From: Streptomyces sp. NBC_00704
Lineage (GTDB): Bacteria; Actinomycetota; Actinomycetes; Streptomycetales; Streptomycetaceae
Direction: 5' to 3'
DNA: 64,000 bases
NCBI RefSeq assembly: GCF_036226605.1
Contig: NZ_CP109000.1
Location: 2,290,501-2,354,500, forward strand
Below, piece by piece: positions 8,903-17,674 of the stretch. The notes beneath the pieces are model-generated. The model was not told the origin of the DNA and searched no databases. It was given only the letters and a program-made list of their open reading frames with translations. How positions within the stretch are numbered: the stretch's first letter is position 1; every line of letters starts with the position of its first letter. The translations under genes and the position numbers were made by a program.

Positions 8903-10210
8903 ATGACGGAGTCGGAGAACCCGGACAGCCCGGACAGCCCGGAGAACGCGGAGAACCCGGGGAACAGGGCCGGAGGCCCGTCCCGGCGGTCGCTGATCGG
9001 CTGGGGCGGCGCCGGGCTCGCGATCGGCGCCGCCGCGGCCGGCGGCGCGGTCGCGATGACCCGCGCCGGCAACGACGTCGACCCGGCGGGCGCCGACACG
9101 GGCGCCGCCGTCGGCTTCCACGGCGCCAACCAGGCGGGCATCGCCACCCCCGTGCAGGACCGGCTGCACTTCGCCGCGTTCGACGTGACGACGACCGACC
9201 GCGACGAGTTCGTCCGGCTGCTCAAGGACTGGACGGAGGCGGCCCGCCGGATGACGGCCGGGAAGGCGGTCGGTGAAGGCGCCTACGGCGGTCTGCCCGA
9301 GGCCCCGCCGGACGACACCGGTGAGGCGCTGGGTCTCAAGCCGTCCCGGCTGACCCTGACGGTCGGGTTCGGTCCCTCCCTGTTCAAGAAGTTCGACCTG
9401 GCCGACCGGAGGCCGGACGCGCTCGTCGACCTGCCCACGTTCGCCGGGGACGCCCTCGACCCGGCCCGCAGCAACGGCGACCTGTGCGTGCAGGCGTGCG
9501 CGGACGACCCGCAGGTCGCCGTGCACGCGATCCGCAACCTGGCCCGCATCGGCATGGGCAAGGTCGTCATCCGCTGGTCGCAGCTGGGCTTCGGCAAGAC
9601 CTCCTCCACCACGCCCGACGCGCAGACCCCGCGCAACCTGATGGGCTTCAAGGACGGCACCCGCAACATCGCCGGCACGGAGACGGACCGGCTGAAGAAG
9701 TTCGTGTGGGTCGGCGACAAGGACGTCGACGCGAAGTCCGCCTGGATGGTGGGCGGTTCCTATCTCGTCGCCCGGCGCATCCGCATGCACATCGAGACCT
9801 GGGACCGCACCCCGCTCCAGGAGCAGGAGGACATCTTCGGCCGCGACAAGGGCGAGGGCGCTCCGGTGGGCAAGGCCAAGGAGCGCGACGAGCCGTTCCT
9901 GAAGGCGATGAAGCCCGACGCGCACGTGCGGCTCGCGCACCCCGACGCCAACCACGGGTCGACGATCCTGCGCCGCGGCTACTCCTTCACCGACGGCACC
10001 GACGGTCTGGGACGGCTGGAGGCGGGGCTGTTCTTCCTCGCCTACATGCGCGACGTGGGCAACGGGTTCGTCCGCATCCAGCGCAATCTGGCGACCGACG
10101 CGCTCAACGAATACATCCAGCATGTGGGTTCGGCCGTCTTCGCCGTCCCGCCAGGCGTCCGCGACAAGGACGACTGGTGGGGCCGGACGCTGTTCTCCGA
10201 GGAGGCGTAG
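8903..10210 (+). CDS. efeB: EfeB Dyp-type heme peroxidase/deferrochelatase, Tat-exported
   Basis: A 435-residue protein with a twin-arginine signal (SRRSLIGWGGAGLAIG, residues about 28-45) after an acidic low-complexity N-terminus. The Dyp-family GxxDG motif is present as GFKDGTRN, and the conserved heme-side segments (RIRMHIETWDR and AHVRLAHP...LRRGYSF) follow. In EfeUOB systems this enzyme oxidises ferrous iron or handles heme iron outside the cell; in Streptomyces lividans the equivalent DtpA also takes part in copper-dependent morphogenesis. It starts 18 bases after efeO and 3 bases before efeU. Confidence 0.93.
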   Translation: MTESENPDSPDSPENAENPGNRAGGPSRRSLIGWGGAGLAIGAAAAGGAVAMTRAGNDVDPAGADTGAAVGFHGANQAGIATPVQDRLHFAAFDVTTTDRDEFVRLLKDWTEAARRMTAGKAVGEGAYGGLPEAPPDDTGEALGLKPSRLTLTVGFGPSLFKKFDLADRRPDALVDLPTFAGDALDPARSNGDLCVQACADDPQVAVHAIRNLARIGMGKVVIRWSQLGFGKTSSTTPDAQTPRNLMGFKDGTRNIAGTETDRLKKFVWVGDKDVDAKSAWMVGGSYLVARRIRMHIETWDRTPLQEQEDIFGRDKGEGAPVGKAKERDEPFLKAMKPDAHVRLAHPDANHGSTILRRGYSFTDGTDGLGRLEAGLFFLAYMRDVGNGFVRIQRNLATDALNEYIQHVGSAVFAVPPGVRDKDDWWGRTLFSEEA

Positions 10211-10213
10211 CCC

Positions 10214-11107
10214 GTGTTCTCCAACTACCTGATCGGACTGCGCGAGGGCCTGGAGGCCTCTCTCGTCGTCTGCATCCTCATCGCCTACCTGGTGAAGACC
10301 GGCCGCCGCGACGCGCTGAAGCCGGTGTGGACCGGCATCGCCATCGCGGTGCTCCTCGCGATGGGCTTCGGCTGCGTCCTCGAATTCGGTTCGCAGGAGC
10401 TGACGTTCAAGGCGCAGGAGGCGCTCGGCGGCTCCCTGTCGATCGTCGCGGTCGCGCTGGTGACGTGGATGGTGTTCTGGATGCGGCGCACCGCCCGGCA
10501 CCTGAAGTCCGAGCTGCACGGCAGGCTGGACGCGGCCCTCGCGATGGGCACGGGCGCGCTGGTGGCCACCGCGTTCCTCGCGGTCGGTCGGGAGGGCCTG
10601 GAGACGGCCCTGTTCGTGTGGACGTCCGTCCACGCGGCCGGCGACGGCACCCCGCGCCCGCTGATCGGCGCGGCGCTCGGCCTGGCGACGGCCGTCCTGC
10701 TGGGCTGGCTGTTCTACCGCGGCGCGCTGCGGATCAACCTGGCGAAGTTCTTCACCTGGACGGGCGGCATGCTCGTCGTCGTGGCCGCGGGCGTGCTGGC
10801 GTACGGCGTCCACGACCTCCAGGAGGCCGACTGGATCGCGGGCCTGACGGACCGGGCGTTCGACGTCAGCGGCACGATCCCGCCGGACAGCTGGTACGGC
10901 ACGCTGCTGAAGGGCGTGTTCAACTTCCAGCCCGACCCGACGGTTCTCCAGGTCACGGTGTGGCTGCTCTACCTGGTCCCGACGCTCGCGCTGTTCCTCG
11001 CCCCGGTAGGGTTCGCCTCCGGGAAGGGGAAGGTGAAGTCGCCTGATGACCAGGGAACGCAGCCTGACGACCGGGGTTCGCAAGCGTCGAGGACTCCGCA
11101 GGCGTGA
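10214..11107 (+). CDS. efeU: EfeU/FTR1 family iron permease
   Basis: A 297-residue permease with seven hydrophobic helices. Two REGLE iron-binding motifs are visible: REGLEASLVV in helix 1 and REGLETALFVW near residue 130. It starts at GTG with GGAGG eight bases upstream, inside the end of efeB. The last 60 or so bases overlap the next gene in another frame, which suggests tight translational coupling. The C-terminal tail is hydrophilic (DDQGTQPDDRGSQ). Confidence 0.93.
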   Translation: MFSNYLIGLREGLEASLVVCILIAYLVKTGRRDALKPVWTGIAIAVLLAMGFGCVLEFGSQELTFKAQEALGGSLSIVAVALVTWMVFWMRRTARHLKSELHGRLDAALAMGTGALVATAFLAVGREGLETALFVWTSVHAAGDGTPRPLIGAALGLATAVLLGWLFYRGALRINLAKFFTWTGGMLVVVAAGVLAYGVHDLQEADWIAGLTDRAFDVSGTIPPDSWYGTLLKGVFNFQPDPTVLQVTVWLLYLVPTLALFLAPVGFASGKGKVKSPDDQGTQPDDRGSQASRTPQA

Positions 11108-12068
11108 CCGGTACGCCCTCGTGGCGGCCTCGCTCGTCGCCGTCTCGCTGACCGCGAGCGGCTGCGTGGTGGTCCACGGCGAGCGGGAAGTGCTCCCGTC
11201 CGCCACCCGGGGCGAGGCCGTCGAGGCCGTCGAGCAGTTCACGGCCGCGTACAACAAGGCGGACGCGGCGTACGACGGTTCGCTGGACGCGGAGCACACC
11301 GCCGGCGCCCTCGCCGTCATCGACGCGGCCCGGCTGAAGGCCGGCCGGCTCAACCACCCGAAGGGCAACCCGAAGCACACGCCGCTGGTGCTGTCGGACG
11401 TGAAGTACACGATCCCCGAGAAGGCGGGCTGGCCGCGCTGGTTCGTCGCCGACGCCAAGGGCAGCAAGGGCGGCGACGCGCGCTGGCTGCTGGTGTTCAC
11501 CCGTGAGGGGCGGACCCGCCCGTGGCAGGCCACCTACCTGACGCTGATGACGCCGGGCGCGGTGCCCGAGTTCCGGAAGGACGAGGACGGGTGGGCCGAG
11601 GCCGTGCCCGCCGGCGCCGCCGGACTCGCCCTGGCCCCCGCTGACATGAGCAAGGACTACGCGGCCTATCTGCGCAGCGGCCGGGGCGCCTTCGCCGACG
11701 GCGAGTACACGAGCGCGCTGCGCGCCTCGCGGGCGAAGAACGCCACGAAGCCGGGCCTGGCCACCCAGTACGTCGACCAGCCGCTGACCGAGGGCGCGTA
11801 CGCGCCGCTGGCGCTGCGCACCGTCGACGGCGGGGCGCTGGTGTTCTTCACCACCCACCACTACATGAAGCAGACGGCCGCCGCGAACGCCGCCGTCCCC
11901 ACCCCGAACGCGGACGTGCGCGCGCTGACGACCGGCGAGATCAAGCAGTCGCTGACGATGGAGTTCGTCGCCGCCGACGTCGCGCTGAGCCCCGCGAAGG
12001 GCGCCAAGGGCGGCAAGGTGTCGGTGCTGAGCCGGCTGGAGGGATTCACCGGCGCCAAGGGCGAGTGA
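11046..12068 (+). CDS. Putative lipoprotein, fourth gene of the efe operon
   Basis: A 340-residue precursor with an unusually basic n-region (RKRRGLRRRDR), a hydrophobic stretch and a lipobox-like TASGC (Cys at about 39). The mature part resembles extracellular hypothetical proteins with repeated 'EAVEQFTAAYNKADAAYD' and 'PLALRTVDGGALVFF' segments and no known catalytic motif. It overlaps efeU by 62 bases if the ATG at 11046 is used; a GTG at 11121 would remove the overlap but also the basic n-region. Its place suggests a role linked to iron uptake or envelope quality, which is inference only. Confidence 0.75.
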   Translation: MTRERSLTTGVRKRRGLRRRDRYALVAASLVAVSLTASGCVVVHGEREVLPSATRGEAVEAVEQFTAAYNKADAAYDGSLDAEHTAGALAVIDAARLKAGRLNHPKGNPKHTPLVLSDVKYTIPEKAGWPRWFVADAKGSKGGDARWLLVFTREGRTRPWQATYLTLMTPGAVPEFRKDEDGWAEAVPAGAAGLALAPADMSKDYAAYLRSGRGAFADGEYTSALRASRAKNATKPGLATQYVDQPLTEGAYAPLALRTVDGGALVFFTTHHYMKQTAAANAAVPTPNADVRALTTGEIKQSLTMEFVAADVALSPAKGAKGGKVSVLSRLEGFTGAKGE

Positions 12069-12140
12069 GGCCTGCGCCGTCGCCCTCGCCCTCGCCGTAG
12101 CGGCCGGACGTACCGCGCTCGGGCCCGCGCGTCCTCGCGG

Positions 12141-12878
12141 TCACCGGCTCAGCGGCCAGGCGCCCGTCGAGTGGTCCTGGCCCTGCCCGGTGTGGCGGGC
12201 GCAGGCGTCGGTGAGGGTCTCCAGGAGGGTCAGCGGGTCGGGCAGGGGGTGCTCGGGTCCGCGCAGCCAGTGCACGGTCCGGTCGTCCTCACCGGTGAGG
12301 CGGGCGGGCGGCACGAGGACGTAGGAGCCGCGGCAGTGCCAGCGCAGGCCGGGGTGCTCGTCCATGGTCTCGGGGTGGCAGTCCAGCTCGCAGGGCCACC
12401 ACTCGTCCTCGTCCTCGGGGGTGCCGCGGGTGAGGGTGAAGAAGAGCAGGCGTCCGTCGTCGCTCTCGGCCACCGGGCCGACCGCGACGCCCGCGCCGAG
12501 CAGCCGTTCCAGGGCCTCCCGGCCGGCTTCCAGGGGCACGTCGAGGACGTCGTGCGTGGTGCCGGTGGCGGTGATGAAGTTGGCCTGAGGCTGGTGCCGG
12601 GCCCAGCGCTCGACCTGGGCGCGGTCGGTCGTGGACTGCGTCTGCCAGGCGAAGGACACCGGGTGGCGGGCGGGGGTCGGACAGCCGACCCGGTCGCAGG
12701 AACAGCCGTAGCCCGGAGCCGGGTGCGCGGCGGGCGCCAGCGGCAGGCCCGCTTCGGCGGCGGCCAGCAGCAGGGCCTCACGGTCGCCGCCGTCGGCGGC
12801 CTCGGTCGGGCCGCTCGCGCGCAGCCACTCCGTGAGTCTTCCCCACAGTCCGGTCCGGCCGTCGAACTCCGCGCTCAT
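12141..12878 (-). CDS. Primase/polymerase N-terminal-like (prim-pol) protein
   Basis: A 245-residue protein containing the C-x-C-x4-C-PTPARHPV segment (CSCDRVGCPTPARHP) that marks the bifunctional DNA primase/polymerase N-terminal family in actinobacteria, followed by 'WQTQSTTD' and 'WARHQPQANFITATG'. In Streptomyces these stand-alone proteins lack the helicase part and the catalytic aspartates are not obvious (TTHDVLDVPLE could hold one acidic pair), so primase activity is doubtful. The GAGGGG site and ATG at 12878 give a clean start. Confidence 0.75.
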   Translation of the reverse strand: MSAEFDGRTGLWGRLTEWLRASGPTEAADGGDREALLLAAAEAGLPLAPAAHPAPGYGCSCDRVGCPTPARHPVSFAWQTQSTTDRAQVERWARHQPQANFITATGTTHDVLDVPLEAGREALERLLGAGVAVGPVAESDDGRLLFFTLTRGTPEDEDEWWPCELDCHPETMDEHPGLRWHCRGSYVLVPPARLTGEDDRTVHWLRGPEHPLPDPLTLLETLTDACARHTGQGQDHSTGAWPLSR

Positions 12879-13027
12879 CTGTCCCCTCGCCTCGCTGGTG
12901 CGGCCAGCATGCCCTATCGTCGCACCTTCCGGCGCATCGGGGCCCCTGCCCGTGAATCGGGGCAGGTGGGACGGGTGTGGCCAGAGCGGTCCATGTGCGG
13001 CCGATGTGCCCCGGAACCCCGGTCCGG

Positions 13028-13660
13028 TCAGCGGGGGGCGAGGCCGTGGAGCGCGTAGTCGACCAGGGCGTCGGTGTACTCGTAGGTGATGGGTCCCGTG
13101 TACTGGAGCCAGCGCTGGGCGAGCGGGGAGATGAAGAACTCCAGGGCGATGCGCGGGTCGAGGTCGGCGCGGACCTGGCCGGCCCGCTGGGCCGAGCGCA
13201 GCCGGTCGACGTACAGCTGGATGGACGGCTCCAGCAGCCGCGCCGTGAACTCGCGGCCCACCTGCTCGTTCACCACGCCCTCGGCGGCCAGCGCCCGCGA
13301 GGGCGCCTCGAAGCGGGGGTCCTTCAGCTGGTCGACGGTGGCCCGCAGGACGGCCTTGAGGTCGGCGGCGAGGTCACCGGTGTCGGGGATGGCGTAGGGC
13401 TCGCCCCCGGCCGGGCCGGCCTCGCGGGCGGCCTGGTCGCCGAGGTCCAGGAACGCCTCCAGCAGGACGTCGGCCTTCGACCCCCACCAGCGGTAGATGG
13501 TCTGCTTGCCGACGCCCGCGCGGGCGGCGATGCCCTCGATCGTGGTCCTCGGGTAGCCGACCTCCGCCACCAGCGCGAGGGCCGCGTCGTAGATGGCGCG
13601 CCGGGACCGCTCGCTGCGACGGCTGGTGTCGGGGGCCGGCTTGCCGGGCTGGGTGACCAT
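13028..13660 (-). CDS. TetR family transcriptional regulator
   Basis: A 210-residue regulator. The DNA-binding domain (residues 18-65) carries a standard helix-turn-helix: TTIEGIAARAGVGKQTIYRWWGSKADVL. The C-terminal part resembles the TetR_C group found near oxidoreductases and transporters. A dyad with 6-bp arms lies 22 bases upstream of the start and is a good candidate autoregulatory operator. No divergent partner is present; the next gene upstream (Gfo/Idh) is on the same strand and may be unrelated. Confidence 0.9.
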   Translation of the reverse strand: MVTQPGKPAPDTSRRSERSRRAIYDAALALVAEVGYPRTTIEGIAARAGVGKQTIYRWWGSKADVLLEAFLDLGDQAAREAGPAGGEPYAIPDTGDLAADLKAVLRATVDQLKDPRFEAPSRALAAEGVVNEQVGREFTARLLEPSIQLYVDRLRSAQRAGQVRADLDPRIALEFFISPLAQRWLQYTGPITYEYTDALVDYALHGLAPR

Positions 13661-13681
13661 GCCCCGACGGTACCAAGTTGT

Positions 13682-13696
13682 GAGACGACGCGTCTC
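13682..13696. promoter_or_regulatory. Candidate TetR operator
   Basis: GAGACGACGCGTCTC, arms of 6 bp around a 3-base centre, 22 bases before the start of the TetR gene that ends at 13660. The form GAGACG-N3-CGTCTC is common for TetR family sites, often raised from an outward-facing 'TGAGACG'. Confidence 0.55.
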
Positions 13697-13751
13697 GCGA
13701 GCGGTCCGGACGGGCGCCGGGACCCGCGCCTCAGGGGGGGCCGGCGACCGA

Positions 13752-14753
13752 TCAGGAGGCTTCCTGCGGGTAGCGGACGCCGATGCGTTCGCGGACCGCG
13801 TCCAGCGTCCGCATCACGGCGAGGCTTCCGTCGAGGGGGATCAGCGGCGACTCGGTCTCACCGGCCCGCAGCGCGCGCATGACCTCGCGGGCCTCGTGCC
13901 GGAACGTCGTACGGGGGCCGTCGGCCGGGTCGGCGGCGAACTCCTGCGGGTCCCGGCCGGCCCGGTGCAGCACCAGCCGGTCGGGGTGGAAGAAGCCGGA
14001 CGGGATGTCGATGCGGCCGCTCGAACCGGTGACGGAGGCGGTCGTGCCGGTCCCGCCGGAGATCGAGCAGTGCAGCGTGGCGAGCGCACCGGAGTCCCAG
14101 GACAGCGCCAGCGCCGTCTGCAGGTCGACGCCCTCGGCGGACATCACGGCCTGGGCGGCGATGCCCGAGGGCTCGCCGAGCAGCAGGTGGGCGAAGGAGA
14201 CCGGGTAGACGCCGAGGTCGAGGAGGGCGCCGCCGCCCTGCGCGGGGTCGCGCAGCCGGTGCGAGGGCGGGAAGGGCCCCTCGAGGCCGAAGTCGGCCTG
14301 CACCGTGCGGACCTCGCCGATCGCGCCGTCGTCGACGAGGGCCTTGAGGCGGCGGATGACCGGGTTGCAGTACATCCACATGGCCTCCATGAGGAAGCGG
14401 CCGTTGCTCCGGGCCAGCGCGACGAGCTCCTCGGCCTCGCCCGCGTTCAGCGTGAACGCCTTCTCGCACAGCACGTTGCGCCCGGCCTCCAGGCACAGGC
14501 CGGCCGCGGTGCGGTGCGCGGCGTGCGGGGTGGCCACGTAGACGACATCGATGTCCTCGTCGGCCGCGAGGGCGGCCCAGTCGCCGTAGGCCCGCGGAAT
14601 GCCGAAGCGGTCGGCGAACGCCTTGGCGGAGGCCTCGCTGCGCGAGGCGACCGCGACGACCTCGGCGTCGGGCAGGTCGATCAGGTCCGCCGTGAACGCG
14701 CCGGCTATGCCGCCCGTCGCCAGGATCCCCCACCGCACCGTGTCCGTCGTCAT
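13752..14753 (-). CDS. Gfo/Idh/MocA family NAD(P)-dependent oxidoreductase
   Basis: A 333-residue protein with an N-terminal Rossmann domain (WGILATGGIAGAFTADL, nucleotide loop GTGGIA-like) and the family signature 'EKAFTLNAGEAEELVALA' holding the conserved Lys of the EKP-like motif (here EKA). The C-terminal beta-sheet domain follows, with 'DLGVYPVSFAHLLLG' (D-x-G-x-Y-P). These enzymes oxidise sugars, inositols or dihydrodiols; the closest resemblance is to trans-1,2-dihydrobenzene-1,2-diol dehydrogenase-type members. The EKP proline replaced by alanine is unusual. Confidence 0.9.
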   Translation of the reverse strand: MTTDTVRWGILATGGIAGAFTADLIDLPDAEVVAVASRSEASAKAFADRFGIPRAYGDWAALAADEDIDVVYVATPHAAHRTAAGLCLEAGRNVLCEKAFTLNAGEAEELVALARSNGRFLMEAMWMYCNPVIRRLKALVDDGAIGEVRTVQADFGLEGPFPPSHRLRDPAQGGGALLDLGVYPVSFAHLLLGEPSGIAAQAVMSAEGVDLQTALALSWDSGALATLHCSISGGTGTTASVTGSSGRIDIPSGFFHPDRLVLHRAGRDPQEFAADPADGPRTTFRHEAREVMRALRAGETESPLIPLDGSLAVMRTLDAVRERIGVRYPQEAS

Positions 14754-14840
14754 ACCCTGCCCCGCCCTCGTGCCGTCCCGTCAGTGTGTTCGAGCTGAGA
14801 GCATAGGTGGCCGGGACGTCGCAGAGGGAGGGGCAACCAC

Positions 14841-16157
14841 ATGCCGCAGGGCGGGACCGTACCCGAGGCGCCGCAGGCAGCCGTCCTCGCGCCGCCGCGC
14901 GGCCGGCGCACGACGGGGCTGCTCGTCACCCTCGTCCTCGGCGGGCTGACCGCCACTCCCCCGCTGGCGATGGACATGTACCTCCCGGCGCTGCCGGAGG
15001 TCACCCGCACCCTGCACGCGCCCGCGGCGACGGTGCAGCTCACCCTCACCACGTGCCTGGCGGGCATGGCGCTGGGGCAACTGGTCGTCGGCCCGATGAG
15101 CGACCGGTGGGGCCGCAGACGCCCCCTGCTCGCCGGGCTCGCGGTGTACGTCGTGGCGACCGCGCTGTGCGCCCTGGCGCCGACCGTCGAGACGCTGATC
15201 GCGTTCCGGCTGCTCCAGGGGCTCGCGGGCGCGGCCGGGATCGTGATCGCGCGGGCCGTCGTCCGGGACCTCTACGACGGCGTGGCGATGGCCCGCTTCT
15301 TCTCCAACCTGATGCTGGTCTCCGGGGTCGCCCCGGTGGTGGCGCCGCTGATCGGCGCGCAGATCCTGCGGACGACGGACTGGCGGGGCGTGTTCGCGCT
15401 GCTCACGGCGATCGGGCTGCTGCTGGCCGTCCTGGTCTGGTTCAGGCTCCCGGAGACGCTGCCCGCCGAGGACCGGCACGCGGGCGGGACCGGCGAGGCC
15501 CTGCGCTCGATGCGCCGGCTGCTGTCCGACCGCCCGTTCACCGGCTACGTCCTCACCGGCGGCTTCGCCTTCGCCGCGCTGTTCGCGTACATCTCGGCCT
15601 CGCCGTTCGTGATGCAGGAGATCTACGGCGCCTCGCCGCAGACGTTCGGCCTGCTGTTCGGCGCGAACTCGGTCGGGCTGGTGGCGGCCGGCCAGGTCAA
15701 CGGCAAGATCCTCGTGGGGCGGGTGCGGCTGGACCGGGTGCTGGCGGGCGGCCTGGCGACGGTCACGCTGGCCGCGACCGCGCTGCTGCTGATGACGACC
15801 GGCGTGTTCGGCGAACCCGGACTGGCCCCGGTGGCCGCCGCGCTGTTCGTGCTGATGTCCGCGATGGGCGTGACGCTGCCCAACGCGCAGACGCTGGCCC
15901 TGACGCGGGTCCGGCACTCGGCCGGCTCCGCCTCCGCCCTCCTGGGCACCTCCTCGTTCCTGATCGGCGCGATCGCCACCCCCCTCGTCGGGATCGCCGG
16001 GGAGCGCAGCGCCGTCCCGATGGCCGTCGTCCAGGTGGCCGCCGCACTGGTGGCCTCGGCCTGCTTCGTGGTTATGTGCCGTCCCTGGACGGACCCGGGG
16101 ACGCCCGACGGCGCTCACCCGGGTCCGGAACCTTCGAGAGCGGGAGAAGAGAACTGA
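14841..16157 (+). CDS. Multidrug efflux MFS transporter (Bcr/CflA family)
   Basis: A 438-residue transporter with 12 hydrophobic segments. The first helix motif 'TATPPLAMDMYLPALPEV' and the loop 'GPMSDRWGRRRPLL' are characteristic of Bcr/CflA drug:H+ antiporters. GGGAGGGG precedes the ATG. Its stop codon overlaps the start of the next gene in the sequence CTGA, so the two are probably co-translated. Confidence 0.92.
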   Translation: MPQGGTVPEAPQAAVLAPPRGRRTTGLLVTLVLGGLTATPPLAMDMYLPALPEVTRTLHAPAATVQLTLTTCLAGMALGQLVVGPMSDRWGRRRPLLAGLAVYVVATALCALAPTVETLIAFRLLQGLAGAAGIVIARAVVRDLYDGVAMARFFSNLMLVSGVAPVVAPLIGAQILRTTDWRGVFALLTAIGLLLAVLVWFRLPETLPAEDRHAGGTGEALRSMRRLLSDRPFTGYVLTGGFAFAALFAYISASPFVMQEIYGASPQTFGLLFGANSVGLVAAGQVNGKILVGRVRLDRVLAGGLATVTLAATALLLMTTGVFGEPGLAPVAAALFVLMSAMGVTLPNAQTLALTRVRHSAGSASALLGTSSFLIGAIATPLVGIAGERSAVPMAVVQVAAALVASACFVVMCRPWTDPGTPDGAHPGPEPSRAGEEN

Positions 16158-17278
16158 GCGCACCGAGACTGCGCGTCGACACTCCGGAGCGGGCCGGGCT
16201 CGACCCGGAGGAGACGCGGCTGCTGGTCCGTGACGTCGCCGACCTCACGGCGGGCGACCGGCCCTGGGCGCCCGGCGCCGTCGTGGTCGCCGGGCGCGGC
16301 CCGGTGATCGCCGTGGAGGAAGCCGTGGGCTGGGCGGTGCGGTACGCGGCCTACGATCCGGCGGCCGACGCGGGTGTGGAGCTGCCGCCCGCGGCTCGGG
16401 TCGCGATGACCGTGGACACCCCGTTCGACCTGGCCTCCCTCACCAAGCTGTTCACCTCCGTCGCGGCGGTCCAGCAGATCGAGCGGGGCACCCTCGGCAT
16501 CGACGCCCGCGTCGGGGCCTACCTGCCCGACTTCACCGCGGCCGCCGCGCACGACGTCACCGTCCGCCGACTCCTCACCCACACGTCCGGGCTGCGCCCC
16601 GAGCTGCCCCTGTACGACTGCCCGGACGACGCCGCGCGGCTGGAGCTGCTGCGCGCCGAGGAGCCGGCCGGCGAGCCCGGCGAGTACCTCTACTCCGACC
16701 TGAACATGCTGCTGCTGCAACAGCTCCTGGAGCGGCTGACCGGGCGCACGCTGGACGTCCTGATCCACGAGGGCATCACCCGTCCGCTGGGCATGACCTC
16801 GACCTCGTTCGGGCCCTGCCCCGGCGCGGCCGCCACCGAGGACCAGCGGCGGCCGTGGGCCAAGGCGGACCGCGGGATGCTGCGGGGCGTGGTGCACGAC
16901 GAGAACGCGTGGGCGCTGGGCGGGGTGGCCGGTCACGCGGGCCTGTTCTCCACCGGCCGCGACCTGGCGGTGTTCTGCCGGACGCTGCTGGCGGGCGGCT
17001 CGTACGGTCCCGCCCGCGTCCTCGGCCCCGACTTCGTGGAACTGCTGCTGACGCCGCCGGGGCTGGGCTTCGCGGTGGACCAGCCGTGGTTCATGGGCGA
17101 ACTGGCCGGCGAGGGCGCGGCCGGCCACACGGGGTTCACCGGGACCTCGCTGGTCCTCGACCCGGCGACGGACACCTTCGTGGTGCTGCTGGCGAACACC
17201 GTCCACCCGGTGCGCCGGACGCCCGACAGCGCGCCGCGCGCCCTGGCGGGGACCCGGATGGCGATGGCGGTGCGCTGA
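16154..17278 (+). CDS. Serine hydrolase of the beta-lactamase class C/PBP fold, probable CTG start
   Basis: About 374 residues. The catalytic SxxK is present as SLTK (FDLASLTKLFTS), the second motif as YSD (YLYSDLN) and a third motif as HTG (GHTGFTG), all in the order of class C beta-lactamases and esterases of the EstB type. The reading frame has no ATG, GTG or TTG between the upstream GTG at 16076 (inside the MFS gene) and the first conserved residues. A CTG at 16154 sits in a CTGA overlap with the MFS stop and has GGGAG seven bases upstream, so I take it as the start. If wrong, the start is GTG 16076. No signal peptide, hence cytosolic. Confidence 0.85.
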   Translation: MSAPRLRVDTPERAGLDPEETRLLVRDVADLTAGDRPWAPGAVVVAGRGPVIAVEEAVGWAVRYAAYDPAADAGVELPPAARVAMTVDTPFDLASLTKLFTSVAAVQQIERGTLGIDARVGAYLPDFTAAAAHDVTVRRLLTHTSGLRPELPLYDCPDDAARLELLRAEEPAGEPGEYLYSDLNMLLLQQLLERLTGRTLDVLIHEGITRPLGMTSTSFGPCPGAAATEDQRRPWAKADRGMLRGVVHDENAWALGGVAGHAGLFSTGRDLAVFCRTLLAGGSYGPARVLGPDFVELLLTPPGLGFAVDQPWFMGELAGEGAAGHTGFTGTSLVLDPATDTFVVLLANTVHPVRRTPDSAPRALAGTRMAMAVR

Positions 17279-17405
17279 CTGGGCCCGGACCGGGCCCGGA
17301 ACCGGCGGGGCCCTCGGTGAGGCGGATGCCCGGCGGGGGCCGGGACGGGTGGGGCTCGTGGTGCAGCAGGTGCAGCGCGTGTAGCGGATGACCGGGCTCA
17401 GGCAT

Positions 17406-17645
17406 GGTGGGGCTCGTGGGGAGGCGGAGGCCCGGCGGGGCCCGCGACGGGTGGGGCTCGTGGGGAGGCGGAGGCCCGGCGGGGCCCGCGACGGGTGGGG
17501 CTCGTGGTGAGGCGGAGGCCCGGCGGGGCCCGCGACGGGTGGGGCTCGTGGTGAGGCGGATGCCCGGCGGAGCCCGCGACGGGTGGGGCTCGTGGTGAGG
17601 CGGATGCCCGGCGGAGCCCGCGACGGGTGGGGCTCGTGGGGAGGG
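17406..17645. repeat. Tandem array of 44-bp repeats
   Basis: Five contiguous copies of a 44-bp unit begin at 17406, 17450, 17494, 17538 and 17582, followed by a partial sixth from 17626. Each starts GGTGGGGCTCGTGG. Copies differ by a few bases (GGAGGCCC or GGATGCCC; GGGGCCC or GGAGCCC), with neighbouring copies most alike. A degenerate further copy lies at about 17311-17361. Since 44 is not a multiple of 3, every copy shifts frame, so a coding role is unlikely. The array fills most of the 396-base gap between two plus-strand genes; nothing else is seen in that gap. Confidence 0.95.
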
Positions 17646-17674
17646 CCGGGCCCGCGGCCTGAGAAAATCGGTGC

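Noticed and set aside
7622..11533. 1303-codon minus-strand open frame opposite efeO-efeB-efeU
   Set aside because: Long antisense frames are normal in 73% GC DNA; the plus-strand genes have clear families and correct third-position bias.
17406..17645. CRISPR array
   Set aside because: The 44-bp copies are contiguous with no unique spacers and there are no cas genes.
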